Shown piece by piece: positions 1 to 9,650 of a stretch of 64,000 nucleotides of DNA. The notes beneath the pieces were generated by a model. The model ran no database searches and was not told where the DNA came from. It saw only the letters and a program-made list of their open reading frames with translations. The translations under genes and the position numbers were made by a program. Numbering within the stretch: the stretch's first letter is position 1; each line of letters starts with the position of its first letter. Source of the DNA: Calditrichia bacterium (GTDB lineage Bacteria > Calditrichota > Calditrichia > RBG-13-44-9 > J075). The DNA is taken from contig JANQRS010000081.1 of NCBI GenBank assembly GCA_028284445.1, positions 1 to 64,000 on the forward strand, given 5' to 3'.

Positions 1-153
1 GATGCTTGATGCTTGATGCTTGATGCTTGATGCTTGATGCTTGATGCTTGATGCTTGATGCTTGATGCTTGATGCTTGATGCTTGATGCTTGATACTTGA
101 TGCTTGATACTGAAGAGCGTCTCGGAGTTTAATGGCAGTATCCAGTATCCAGT
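1..153. repeat. Heptanucleotide tandem array (GATGCTT) with short second heptad
   Basis: Positions 1-110 are about 15 tandem copies of the heptamer GATGCTT, with GATACTT variants near the right end. The array starts at the window edge and so probably extends leftwards. At 136-153 there are 2.5 copies of a different heptamer, ATCCAGT. The same two heptamers recur in the same order at 31785-31923, where the second one is expanded instead. The array is intergenic, upstream of the TonB receptor gene. It resembles short tandemly repeated heptamers described in some cyanobacteria, but no relation is claimed. Confidence 0.9.
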
Positions 154-261
154 TTGCCGATGATTGCTGTTGACAACTTGCTCTATGTTGTTTATACTTT
201 TCTTAATTAGTTAACGTGATTAACAAACTGATATCGACTGGCGACTTAAAGGAAGGTTCCT

Positions 262-2961
262 ATGCGGACTCAACGTGATATCCGACCCCTTATCGGGTGG
301 TTTTTGGTGCTTGTTTGCATGCAATTCAGCCTTGCTCCATCACTGCATGCCGGAACAACCGGTAAAATTGCCGGAATTGTGAAGGATAGTGGCGGAGATG
401 CTATACCCGGGGCCAATATTGTCATACAAACCCAAATCGTTAATGGTAAAGAAGTCGCGATGAGCCCTCCGGCCGGTGCCTCAACCGATGCTGACGGCAC
501 CTACTTCATCATTAATCTGCCGCCTGGTCAATACGTGGTTGAGTGCAGCTTCATTGGGTATCAAACCACCGTCAAGAAACCGATTGCCGTGGCTGTTGAT
601 CGCACCACCAATGTCAATTTTTCGATGTCGGAAGAAGTCGTGGAAGGGGAGACGGTCGTTGTAGTCGCCGATAAGGAAATGATCGTCAAGGATTTGACCT
701 CAGCGTCTGCAAAGGTTTCCGGCGAAACCATCAGCGAATTGCCGGTTGAATCCTTCCAGGAAGTATTGACGCTTCAGGCGGGTATCACCACCGGATTGGA
801 CGGCAGTTTGCACATCCGTGGCGGCCGCAGTTCGGAAATCAAATACTATGTGGACGGGATCGCAATTTCCAATCCCTTCAATAATGGCCTCGCCGTGCCG
901 GTAGAGAACAATGCTATCCAGGAACTGGAAGTAATCAGCGGAACATTCAATGCAGAATACGGTCAGGCCCAGAGCGGTATCATTAATATTGTTACCAAAG
1001 ACGGTACCGACGAGTTGACCGGTAGTTTCTCTGCCTATACCGGAGACTTCATTTCCAGCAATGATGATATCTTCTGGAATATCGATGATGTCAACCTGAG
1101 TGCCCAACAATATTACGAAGGTAGCCTTAGCGGTCCGCTGTTGACCTCAAAGCTGAAATTCTTCGCTTCCGCTCGCTATACCGATCATGAGAATTGGCTA
1201 TACGGGCAGCGCCTGTTTCAGCCAATGGATTCGTCCAGTTTTGTGTCCACCAATCCTGATGAATGGTATATTGAGCAAACCGGCGATGGTCAATTTGTCT
1301 CAATGAATCCCAGCCAGAGCTTTTCCGGTCAGGTGAAGCTGACCTATCAGCTCATTCCCAGCGTGAAACTGTCATATACCTTAATGGCCAATGATGCCGA
1401 AAATAGAAATTTCTCCGGACTCTATCGTTTGAATCCGGATTCCCGCCGTACGAACTTCAGCAATTCGATCAATCACTTGTTTAATCTCACGCACAGCGTT
1501 AACCGTAGCGTTTTCTACACCCTGAAAGTGACGCAATACAACAACAATTTTGATAGCTACGTGCATGAGGATGTGAACAACACTGAATACCAGGCCTTAT
1601 TCGGCCGCAACCGTCAGCCCGGTAATGTATTCTCCACCGGTGGGATCGATGGCTACCAGTTGTTCCAGGAAAGCCAGACCTATGCGGTGCGGGCTGATCT
1701 GAATATGCAGGTCAATAGATCAAATTTTGTTAAATTGGGCGTCGAATATCGTGGACATAATCTCAAGCTGCGAGATTATACCATCGACGTGGATCCCCTG
1801 GTTTATGGCGATTTGGAAAGCCGCATTCCACCGCTGACCTCTACGAACCATAATCAATATGAGCAGGAGCCGATCGAGTTTTCCGCTTACATCCAGGATA
1901 AAATTGAAATAGATGACTTGATTGTCAATGCCGGTTTGCGCTTCGACTATTTTGATCCGCAGAGCGTGGTGCCGACCGATCTTCGCGATCCCGGCAATCG
2001 ACTCTTCCCGGTGTCTGAAAGTGAAGCCTATGCATCCGTTGATCCAAAAACGCAGATTTCGCCGCGTATTGGCCTGGCCTTCCCGATTACCGCTCGCGGT
2101 GTGATTCATGCTGCTTATGGCAATTTCTTCCAGATCCCGGAATTCAGTCGTCTGTATCAGAACCCGGAATTCGAAGTGGTTGGTTTTTACAGCTCGCTGA
2201 TTGGGAATGCGGACCTGGAAGCACAGCGCACCGATATGTATGAAATCGGTTTGCAGCAGCAGCTCACTAGTTTTCTGGCTGTCGATTTGACCGGTTATTA
2301 TCGGAATGTGAAGAACTTACTCGGGTCGGAACTGTTCCAGACGTATCGCACCGATATCCTTTACGGCCGTTATGCTAACAATAGTCACGGCAGCGTGCGC
2401 GGATTTACTCTGGCAACCAAATTTCGGGTGCCGGAAGCCGGCGTTACCGCTGACCTCAACTATACCTTTCAGACTGCCAAAGGCATTGCCAGTGACCCCC
2501 GGCAAACTTTCTTTGATGCGGCTGGCCGTAATGAGGCGACCATCGTGCTGAATCCCCTCGATTGGGACTTGCGGCACACCTTCAACGCCTACGTGGTCTA
2601 TGCTCGCGACAGCTGGGTTGGCAGTGTCATCGTTAATATGAATTCCGGTTATCCCTTCACGCCGGGTGGCTTTGTTGAATTACGCAACAGCGGACGCTAC
2701 CAGGGTGACCTTAATATCGATTTATCGGCCACGCGCCGCTTCTCGTTCGGCAACGCGTTGAATATCGAATTATTTGGCAGAATTGAGAACCTCCTCGATC
2801 GTACCAGGGACGACTTCCTGCCGGCAATTCGACCGCTGGATAACCAAGCGCATAACGCCAATGGGTTTAATCGCATCAACTCGCTCTACGAGTTCAATCT
2901 GAATCCGGCCAGCCAGCCGGTGCCGAGAGAGATTCGTTTCGGAGCACGGATTGTGTTTTGA
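262..2961 (+). CDS. TonB-dependent receptor with carboxypeptidase-regulatory-like domain
   Basis: 899-aa outer-membrane receptor, probably importing a ligand using TonB energy. Residues 1-31 form a signal peptide. Residues about 35-120 form a carboxypeptidase-regulatory-like beta-sandwich (GKIAGIVKDSGG, YFIINLPPGQY). A TonB-box-like stretch GETVVVVA follows, then a plug domain (IRGGRSSEIKYYVDGI, GTFNAEYGQAQSG) and a long barrel ending in aromatic Phe (RFGARIVF). AAAGGAAGG lies at a good distance upstream of the ATG. No SusD-like partner follows, so it is not a classic SusCD pair. Two large secreted proteins and a PorV-like protein follow on the same strand, suggesting one envelope module. The substrate is unknown. 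Confidence 0.92.
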   Translation: MRTQRDIRPLIGWFLVLVCMQFSLAPSLHAGTTGKIAGIVKDSGGDAIPGANIVIQTQIVNGKEVAMSPPAGASTDADGTYFIINLPPGQYVVECSFIGYQTTVKKPIAVAVDRTTNVNFSMSEEVVEGETVVVVADKEMIVKDLTSASAKVSGETISELPVESFQEVLTLQAGITTGLDGSLHIRGGRSSEIKYYVDGIAISNPFNNGLAVPVENNAIQELEVISGTFNAEYGQAQSGIINIVTKDGTDELTGSFSAYTGDFISSNDDIFWNIDDVNLSAQQYYEGSLSGPLLTSKLKFFASARYTDHENWLYGQRLFQPMDSSSFVSTNPDEWYIEQTGDGQFVSMNPSQSFSGQVKLTYQLIPSVKLSYTLMANDAENRNFSGLYRLNPDSRRTNFSNSINHLFNLTHSVNRSVFYTLKVTQYNNNFDSYVHEDVNNTEYQALFGRNRQPGNVFSTGGIDGYQLFQESQTYAVRADLNMQVNRSNFVKLGVEYRGHNLKLRDYTIDVDPLVYGDLESRIPPLTSTNHNQYEQEPIEFSAYIQDKIEIDDLIVNAGLRFDYFDPQSVVPTDLRDPGNRLFPVSESEAYASVDPKTQISPRIGLAFPITARGVIHAAYGNFFQIPEFSRLYQNPEFEVVGFYSSLIGNADLEAQRTDMYEIGLQQQLTSFLAVDLTGYYRNVKNLLGSELFQTYRTDILYGRYANNSHGSVRGFTLATKFRVPEAGVTADLNYTFQTAKGIASDPRQTFFDAAGRNEATIVLNPLDWDLRHTFNAYVVYARDSWVGSVIVNMNSGYPFTPGGFVELRNSGRYQGDLNIDLSATRRFSFGNALNIELFGRIENLLDRTRDDFLPAIRPLDNQAHNANGFNRINSLYEFNLNPASQPVPREIRFGARIVF

Positions 2962-2989
2962 GATAGTGGTTTAGATTATTGTTGGGCAT

Positions 2990-3026
2990 CCCCCTCTATC
3001 TCCCCACGGGGGGAGATAGAGGGGGG
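2990..3026. repeat. Intergenic palindrome, CCCCTCTATCTCCCC family, copy 1
   Basis: Inverted repeat with left arm 2990-3005 (CCCCCTCTATCTCCCC), a two-base loop, and right arm from 3008 to 3026. It would fold into a very stable hairpin. A near-identical element occurs at 12465-12505. It lacks a U-tract, so it may be a mobile palindrome (REP/MITE-like), a processing site or a weak terminator between the receptor and the next gene. Confidence 0.8.
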
Positions 3027-3115
3027 ACAGCCCATGAAAAGCACAAAGTTGTGGTCACGCAGAGGACCAGTTTAGCTATTTATGAGTTAACTAGAATCCA
3101 ACGGGGTCATTTCGT

Positions 3116-6100
3116 ATGACAACATCGTTTCGTCAATATATATTGGCCGCCATTGCCGGGGTGCTGCTCTTGGGTATGCTGCCACTGCTGGCACAAAGCG
3201 GAATCTGGATCGATCCGAATCGCGGAGATGCCACGAAACGCCGTTCTCTTATTATGAATGGCAACAATGTGGAATCGATGGTCGGTAATTGGGGCAACGT
3301 CGGGCAAGGCTCCAATCCAATTAGCGGCGTTTGGCCACGTGGTAGCGGCCACGATCACATTCACGAATTTACCGGTATTGTTGCTGCGGAAGTGCCCGGC
3401 ACTGACGGCAACATGCATCAAATCGTTTCCGACGGCTATACGGACGGCTCCGGCGATGAATTTGACCCGGTTACTAATATCGAATATAAGTTCCATCCGC
3501 TCGCCGGTTACCTGAATGATGCTGAGGGGCAGGATGAATTTGCCAATAGCCTCAATCCGCAGTCATGGCCTTTCAACTGGCCTGGCAAGGATGCTACCTG
3601 GGATGGCAAGTGGAATGGCTTCTTCGGACTAAACCAGTTCAATGCCGACCAGGAAGCGATGTATTATATCGATGATACCTTCAATAAGGAATTTCCTTTC
3701 TTCCCATATGATGACGATAGTGAGCGCCGCGGTCTCGGTATGCAGATGCATGTGCGCCTCTTTCAGTGGGCCCATCCGTTGGCAAAAGATATCTTGTTCT
3801 TCTACTTTGAAATCTCCAATGCCAGCGATTTCGAATATGACGTTAGTGAAGGCGTCCCCATTTATTTTGGCGGCTATGGTGATATTGGACCTGGTGGCCG
3901 CGGAACCGTTGATGACGATGCCTGGTTTGACGATCAGGTCGATATGGTCTATGGTTGGGACCACGACAATATGGGGGTCTGGACGCGAAATCGCGACATC
4001 CCACCCGGCTATCTGGGCTGGAAATTTTTGGAATCTCCGGGCATCGAAGATGATCAAATTGATAATGATACCGATGAATTGACGGATGAAAGTCGTGATA
4101 ATGAAGCCGGTGCGCTGGTATTTGGCCCGGTTGGTATTTATGGTGATCCTAAAGAGCACTTTGAAGGTGATGAAGATGGCGATTGGGTTGTGGAGACTGA
4201 TGATGTTGGCGCCGACGGCATCGCTGAACTCGACGAAGGCTATCCCGGACCGGATGCCGACGGCACTGAAGGCAATGGCACTCCCGATCAGGGTGAGCCG
4301 AACTTTGGCCGCCTGGACAACGACGAGAGTGATCAAATTGGCTTGACGGCCTTTAGCGCCCCGCTCTTTGGTTCGGTACTGGTGTCGGATGAAGAAGTCA
4401 TGTGGCCACGCCTACAGCCCGGTTTTTTTGAACAACCGACTCAGACTGTGAATCAGTACTGGATTTTTGCCAGTGGCCCGATCAATCTAGCTCCGGACAA
4501 AACCGAGCGATTTTCAACCTGCTATGTTTTTGCATTTACCGAACAGGCTCTTTTCCAGACTGCTGGTGTGGCCCAGAGAATTTTTGATTCGGACTATCGT
4601 TTCGCCAAACCGCCGCGGCAACCAATCCTTCGTGCAGTGCCCGGCGATAAAAAGGTGACACTCATCTGGAATTCGCTCTCCGAGCTGTCCCGTGACCCGA
4701 TCTATGGATTTGATTTCGAGGGGTATCGCATATATCGCTCGACCGATCCCCAATTCCTGGACGTCGAAGAAATTACCGATAGCCGCGGGAATCCGGTATT
4801 TCGGGTACCGGTCGCCCAGTTTGATAAGGACAATGGCTTAAACGGTCCACACCCATTGCAGTTTGGTGAAGAAATTGGTGCGCCAACCGGTGTGCATTAT
4901 CACATGGGCGATGATACTGGTTTGCAGCATTTCTATGTCGATGATAATCTTGTCAACGGACGCACCTATTACTACGCGGTAACCGGCTACGATACCGGCT
5001 ATGACGAAGATTTCTTCAATCGCGGCCTCAGCACCTCGAAAGATCTATTGCCAATCACGCCGAGTGAAAGTCCGGCGTCCATTGTGGTTACCGAGGGGCT
5101 CATCACGCGCATGGATCTCAATACCGTGACGGTTGTTCCGCGCGCATCTGCTTCCAATGTGACTGATGCAACAACCAACGTCGGTGATACCCTCGTCCAG
5201 GTAAACGGAAGCGCAACAGGTCAGATTGGTGTGACGCTGGTCGACGATGCCTCCGTGAAAGGTGGCGATTACGAAGTTACTTTCGGCACAACTATCCCCG
5301 GACGTGCCGGACAAACAGAAACCGCTGTTTATTCAATTTATGAGACAAATTCCCAGCGCTTTCTCCTGGAAGATGAGCCGGTGCCGTGGTCATTCTCGGA
5401 GAATCGATTTGCCCGTAATTGGGTAGGCGAGTTGCTGGACGAAGGAATTACCCTTGAATTCCGGAATGAATTCCCCGACACCGGGTCGGCAAGTGCCGGC
5501 ACTCGCTGGGCAGAAGGCGTCGAAACCAATTGGACAGTGCAGACAACCCCGTTTACCGGCGGTTCATCTCTGCTGCCTGTGTCATTTGTGATCGAATTTG
5601 GCCCGCAGTTTACGGTGGTCGATACGGCATTCCGTACCGTTCGCGCCAATACCTTTCACTACACAAATTTCAAAGTGTATGAACTGAATACCAATCGCCC
5701 ATTGGACTTCATATTTGTAAATAGCATTCGCGGAGACTCTACCGCGCAGCAGATTGATCCGAATGAGCAGGTGGTGATCGTCTTTAAAGCCGATTCCGCG
5801 GCCGTTCGATTCTCTACTTCCTGGGGATTGCGTTTCGCGCCGCCGCGTAATGAGTTCGGGGTTGTTTTACCGGAATCGGAATGGATACGTCCACGCGAAG
5901 GCGACAGGCTCATTGTTCGCAACCAGATCAATTTTAGTGAAGGCGATACCTACACGTTTAGCACCACTCCACGAGAAATCGATGAAACGGCTGATCCGTC
6001 CACAGCACTTGAACGCATACGGGTCGTGCCGAATCCCTACGTGGTATCGTCGATTCTGGAAGCGCAGCCCTTTCTTGGCGGTAGGGGCGAGCGTTTTATT

Positions 6101-6316
6101 CGCTTTACCAATCTGCCTGCGAGATGTACGGTCCGTATTTTTACCGTGAACGGTGACTTGGTGCGGACACTGGAGCATGACAGCATTGAAAACGGTTCAT
6201 TGCCCTGGGATCTGAAGTCGAAGGACGATCTGGAAGTTGCCTTCGGGCTCTATGTATTTCACGTTGATGCCCCGGGCATTGGCACAAAAATTGGCAAATT
6301 TGCAATTATTAACTAG
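3116..6316 (+). CDS. Large secreted protein with FlgD-like C-terminal domain (paralog A)
   Basis: 1066-aa exported protein of unknown function. A signal peptide covers about residues 1-26 (ending ..PLLAQS). The mature N-terminus has the conserved stretch IDPNRGDATKRRSLIMNGN. An Asp/Glu-rich region at about residues 310-410 (GDEDGDWVVETDDVGADG, GPDADGTEGNGTPDQGEPN) looks like calcium-binding thrombospondin-3-type loops. A fibronectin-III-like part follows (KVTLIWNSLSEL, GFDFEGYRIYRS, GRTYYYAVTGYD). The last 100 residues form a FlgD-like/type IX sorting-like domain (VPNPYVVSS, FGLYVFHV). The next gene is a full-length tandem paralog. Context suggests a surface protein exported with the downstream PorV-like protein. 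The start has only a weak ribosome site. Confidence 0.85.
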   Translation: MTTSFRQYILAAIAGVLLLGMLPLLAQSGIWIDPNRGDATKRRSLIMNGNNVESMVGNWGNVGQGSNPISGVWPRGSGHDHIHEFTGIVAAEVPGTDGNMHQIVSDGYTDGSGDEFDPVTNIEYKFHPLAGYLNDAEGQDEFANSLNPQSWPFNWPGKDATWDGKWNGFFGLNQFNADQEAMYYIDDTFNKEFPFFPYDDDSERRGLGMQMHVRLFQWAHPLAKDILFFYFEISNASDFEYDVSEGVPIYFGGYGDIGPGGRGTVDDDAWFDDQVDMVYGWDHDNMGVWTRNRDIPPGYLGWKFLESPGIEDDQIDNDTDELTDESRDNEAGALVFGPVGIYGDPKEHFEGDEDGDWVVETDDVGADGIAELDEGYPGPDADGTEGNGTPDQGEPNFGRLDNDESDQIGLTAFSAPLFGSVLVSDEEVMWPRLQPGFFEQPTQTVNQYWIFASGPINLAPDKTERFSTCYVFAFTEQALFQTAGVAQRIFDSDYRFAKPPRQPILRAVPGDKKVTLIWNSLSELSRDPIYGFDFEGYRIYRSTDPQFLDVEEITDSRGNPVFRVPVAQFDKDNGLNGPHPLQFGEEIGAPTGVHYHMGDDTGLQHFYVDDNLVNGRTYYYAVTGYDTGYDEDFFNRGLSTSKDLLPITPSESPASIVVTEGLITRMDLNTVTVVPRASASNVTDATTNVGDTLVQVNGSATGQIGVTLVDDASVKGGDYEVTFGTTIPGRAGQTETAVYSIYETNSQRFLLEDEPVPWSFSENRFARNWVGELLDEGITLEFRNEFPDTGSASAGTRWAEGVETNWTVQTTPFTGGSSLLPVSFVIEFGPQFTVVDTAFRTVRANTFHYTNFKVYELNTNRPLDFIFVNSIRGDSTAQQIDPNEQVVIVFKADSAAVRFSTSWGLRFAPPRNEFGVVLPESEWIRPREGDRLIVRNQINFSEGDTYTFSTTPREIDETADPSTALERIRVVPNPYVVSSILEAQPFLGGRGERFIRFTNLPARCTVRIFTVNGDLVRTLEHDSIENGSLPWDLKSKDDLEVAFGLYVFHVDAPGIGTKIGKFAIIN

Positions 6317-6317
6317 T

Positions 6318-6396
6318 TGATAGTTGTTCGTTGAGAGTTGATAGTGAAATTCCAGTAACTGTCATCTAACAACTGACATCTATCACTCATTAACAT
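6318..6396. repeat. Imperfect heptad-like inverted repeat
   Basis: The gap between the two paralogs holds repeated AGTTGATAGT-like words on the left (about 6315-6347) and complementary words such as CATCTAACAACTGACATC on the right (about 6363-6390). Together they could form an imperfect hairpin. It belongs to the same style of intergenic short-word inverted repeats seen at 10659-10720 and 32935-32991, with a different word. Confidence 0.5.
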
Positions 6397-6416
6397 GTCC
6401 ACGAGGTCATGTCTGA

Positions 6417-9400
6417 ATGACGAATTCGTTTAAGAGTTTTCTACTGTGGCTGATTGCCGGCCTGCTATTATATGGCCTGAGTCCACTGATGGCGCAATCT
6501 GATATCTGGATTGATCCCAATCGCAGTGACCCGACCAAGCGGCGCTCGCTGATCATGAATGCAAATAATGTTGAGTCGATGGTTGGTAATTGGGGCAACG
6601 TTGGACAGGGATCGAACCCGATTAGTGGTGTCTGGCCCCGCGGCAGCGGACACGATCATATCTACGAATTTACCGGAATTGTTGCAGCTGAAGTTCCTGA
6701 TACCGGCGGGGTAAAGCGGGTAATTGTCTCGGACGCCTTTATTGACGGAGGCGGCACCGCTGGTGAATTTGACCCGGTAACCAATATCGAATATAAATTC
6801 CACCCGCTGAGTGGATACTTCAATGAGGTGCAGGGGCAGGATCAGTTCGCCAACAGCCTCAATCCGCTTTCCTGGGCGTTTAGCTGGCCCGGTAAGGATG
6901 CCACTTGGGATGGCAAATGGAATGGCTTCTTTGGCCTGAATCAGTTTAATGCCGACCAGGAGGCGATGTATTATATCGACGACACCTGGAACAGCGAATT
7001 CCCCTTTTATCCCTATCAGGATGATCTGGAACGCCGCGGTCTTGGAATGCAAATGCACGTCCGTCTTTTTCAATGGGCGCACCCCCTGGCCAAGGACATT
7101 CTCTTCTTTTATTTCGAAATATCCAATGCCGGTGATTTTACCTTCAATGCCGAGCAGGAAGCCCCGGTCTTCTTCGGCGGCTTTGGCGATATCGGGCCCG
7201 GTGGACGCGGCACGGTTGATGACGATGCCTGGTTTGATGATCAGGTCGATATGGTTTACGGATGGGACCACGATAATATGGGGGTTTGGACCCGGAATCG
7301 TGATATCCCGCCTGGCTACCTGGGCTGGAAATTTCTCGAATCGCCCGGCGTCGAAAATGACCAGGTCGATAATGATTCAGACGGCCTGATAGATGAAAGC
7401 CGCGACAATGAAGCCGGCGACATCATCTTTGGCCCGGTTGGCATTTACGGTGATGCCAAGGACCACTTCGAAGGCGATGAAGATGGTGACTGGATTGCCG
7501 ATGTCGATGATGTCGGTGCCGATGGCATTGATGAATTCGGAGAAGGCTATCCGGGACCGGACGCTGACGGCACCGAAGGAAACGGTATGCCGGACCAGGG
7601 AGAACCGAATTTTGGCCGCCTCGATAATGACGAAAGTGATCAGATTGGCCTGACCGCTTTCAGCGCCCCCATCTGGGGCTCCATTCTGGTGTCCGATGAA
7701 GAAGCAATGTGGCCACGGCTGCAACCGGGATTCTTTGTTCAGCCAACTCAAACAGTGAATCAGTTTTGGATCTTTGCCAGTGGCCCAGTAAATCTTGAGC
7801 CTGGCAAAACGGAACGCTTCTCTACCTGCTACCTCTTTGCCTTTACAGAGCAGGCCCTTTTCCAGACAGCTGGCGTAGCGCAGAGAATTTTTGACTCCGA
7901 TTACCGCTTTGCCAAACCGCCGCGCCAACCGGTGCTGAAAGCGATACCGGGAGATAAGAAGGTGACCCTGGTTTGGAACAGCCTTTCGGAATTGTCCCGC
8001 GATCCGATTTATGGCTTCGACTTCGAAGGATATCGCATTTATCGCGCAACGGATCCGCAATTTCTTGACGTTGAGGTGATTACGGATTCCCGCGGCAACC
8101 CGGTATTCCGCGTGCCGATCACTCAATTTGATAAAGACAACGGCCTGACCGGTCCGCATCCGCTGCAGTTCGGCGAGGAAATTGGCGCACCAACCGGGAT
8201 TCGTTTCCACATGGGTGACGATACCGGCTTGCAGCACTATTTCGTTGATGAGGGACTCGTTAACGGTCGCACCTACTATTATGCCATAACCGGATACGAT
8301 GCCGGATATGACGACGATTTCTTCGAGCGTGGTATTAATCCTGCCAAGGACCTGCTGCCGATCACGCCCAGTGAAAGTCCTGCTTCGATTGTTGTGACAG
8401 AAGGACTTATAACGCGTAGCGATCCCAATACCGTTCGGGTAACACCGAATGCCAGGGCTTCCGACGTGCTTGCCGCAACAACCAACCGCGGCGACTCACT
8501 GGTGCATGCTGTTGGCCCGGCAACCGGCCGCATCGGAGTTCAAATTATCGATGAGGCGTTGGTAAAGGACAATGAATACGAAGTGACCTTTGGAACGGAT
8601 GTCATGGGTGCCCGCGTCGGTGAAACGCAGACGGCGACCTGGTCGGTTTACAACAAGACCACCGAGCAATTTGTTGTTGATAATGCTGAAGTGCCCTGGT
8701 CGTTCTCCGAGAATCGCCGCCGCCTGGACTGGACCGGAGAGTTGCTTGATGACGGCGTCATTTTGACCTTCGATAATCGACGTCCTGATACCAGCTATGC
8801 ACGAATCAATTCTGACTGGTCGGCTGATACGGAAACCAATTGGACGGCTCAGGTTCGCCCGTTTACCTCGACATCTTCCTGGGTGCCGGTAACCTTTGTT
8901 GTCGAGTGGGGCCCCGACTTCGCTGTGAGCGATACCGCCTTTCGTAGTGTGCGCGCCAATAGCTTCCATTATACCAACTTCAAGGTATACGAGCTGGATA
9001 CCGGCGAACCGCTGAATTTTCTTTTTGTCAACAGTATTCGTCGCGACTCAACCGCGCAGCAAATAGATGAAGGTGAGCAGATTGTATTGGCGGTTAAGGA
9101 TGACCCGGCAGCCGCGCGATATACCACGAGTTGGACAATAGCCTTTAGAGCGCCGCGCGATGAAGCGGGTGTTATCTTACCAGAGGACCAGTGGATTCGT
9201 CCTTCTGAAGGGGATCGTTTTATTCTGCGGAACCAGATCAATTTCCAGAGTCGCGATGTCTACTCATTCGAGACCAGCGCCCGCGTTCTAAACGACAATG
9301 CGAACGGAGATGATGTGCTGGATAGAATCCGCGTGGTGCCGAATCCCTATGTTGTCTCGTCCATTCTGGAGTCTCAGCCATTTCTCTCCGGCCGCGGCGA

Positions 9401-9626
9401 GCGCTTTATACGTTTTACCAATTTGCCGGCTAAATGCACGGTTCGCATTTTTACCGTAAACGGCGATTTGGTTCGCACGCTTCAGCATGAGAGCATTGAA
9501 AACGGCTCGTTGCCCTGGGACCTGAAATCGAAAGATGATTTGGAAGTAGCCTTTGGTCTCTACGTGTATCACGTGGATGCGCCGGGCGTGGGTGTTAAGA
9601 TAGGAAAATTTGCGATTATAAATTAA
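6417..9626 (+). CDS. Large secreted protein with FlgD-like C-terminal domain (paralog B)
   Basis: 1069-aa exported protein, a tandem paralog of the preceding gene. The same blocks are present in the same order: signal peptide (..PLMAQS), IDPNRSDPTKRRSLIMNAN, Asp-rich loops (GDEDGDWIADVDDVGADG), fibronectin-III-like segment (KVTLVWNSLSEL) and FlgD-like end (VPNPYVVSS, GLYVYHVDAPGVG). Identity is very high over the first 640 or so residues and the last 100. The part between (about 650-960) is clearly more divergent. GAGGT lies about nine bases before the ATG. The function is not recognised. The pattern suggests duplication followed by divergence of a surface-exposed or ligand-facing region. Confidence 0.85.
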   Translation: MTNSFKSFLLWLIAGLLLYGLSPLMAQSDIWIDPNRSDPTKRRSLIMNANNVESMVGNWGNVGQGSNPISGVWPRGSGHDHIYEFTGIVAAEVPDTGGVKRVIVSDAFIDGGGTAGEFDPVTNIEYKFHPLSGYFNEVQGQDQFANSLNPLSWAFSWPGKDATWDGKWNGFFGLNQFNADQEAMYYIDDTWNSEFPFYPYQDDLERRGLGMQMHVRLFQWAHPLAKDILFFYFEISNAGDFTFNAEQEAPVFFGGFGDIGPGGRGTVDDDAWFDDQVDMVYGWDHDNMGVWTRNRDIPPGYLGWKFLESPGVENDQVDNDSDGLIDESRDNEAGDIIFGPVGIYGDAKDHFEGDEDGDWIADVDDVGADGIDEFGEGYPGPDADGTEGNGMPDQGEPNFGRLDNDESDQIGLTAFSAPIWGSILVSDEEAMWPRLQPGFFVQPTQTVNQFWIFASGPVNLEPGKTERFSTCYLFAFTEQALFQTAGVAQRIFDSDYRFAKPPRQPVLKAIPGDKKVTLVWNSLSELSRDPIYGFDFEGYRIYRATDPQFLDVEVITDSRGNPVFRVPITQFDKDNGLTGPHPLQFGEEIGAPTGIRFHMGDDTGLQHYFVDEGLVNGRTYYYAITGYDAGYDDDFFERGINPAKDLLPITPSESPASIVVTEGLITRSDPNTVRVTPNARASDVLAATTNRGDSLVHAVGPATGRIGVQIIDEALVKDNEYEVTFGTDVMGARVGETQTATWSVYNKTTEQFVVDNAEVPWSFSENRRRLDWTGELLDDGVILTFDNRRPDTSYARINSDWSADTETNWTAQVRPFTSTSSWVPVTFVVEWGPDFAVSDTAFRSVRANSFHYTNFKVYELDTGEPLNFLFVNSIRRDSTAQQIDEGEQIVLAVKDDPAAARYTTSWTIAFRAPRDEAGVILPEDQWIRPSEGDRFILRNQINFQSRDVYSFETSARVLNDNANGDDVLDRIRVVPNPYVVSSILESQPFLSGRGERFIRFTNLPAKCTVRIFTVNGDLVRTLQHESIENGSLPWDLKSKDDLEVAFGLYVYHVDAPGVGVKIGKFAIIN

Positions 9627-9650
9627 TGATCCATAAATCTGAGGAACGTT

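Noticed and set aside
1-110. Tandem array as a CRISPR
   Set aside because: Units are seven bases with no spacers; it is a simple tandem repeat.
262-2961. SusC of a SusCD glycan-uptake pair
   Set aside because: No SusD-like lipoprotein is adjacent; the following genes are FlgD-tailed secreted proteins.
7377-8237. 286-codon minus-strand frame inside secreted paralog B
   Set aside because: It lies fully within a well-supported plus-strand gene, has no ribosome site, and its protein has no recognisable features. The same holds for the minus-strand frames at 3629-4336 and 6468-7271.
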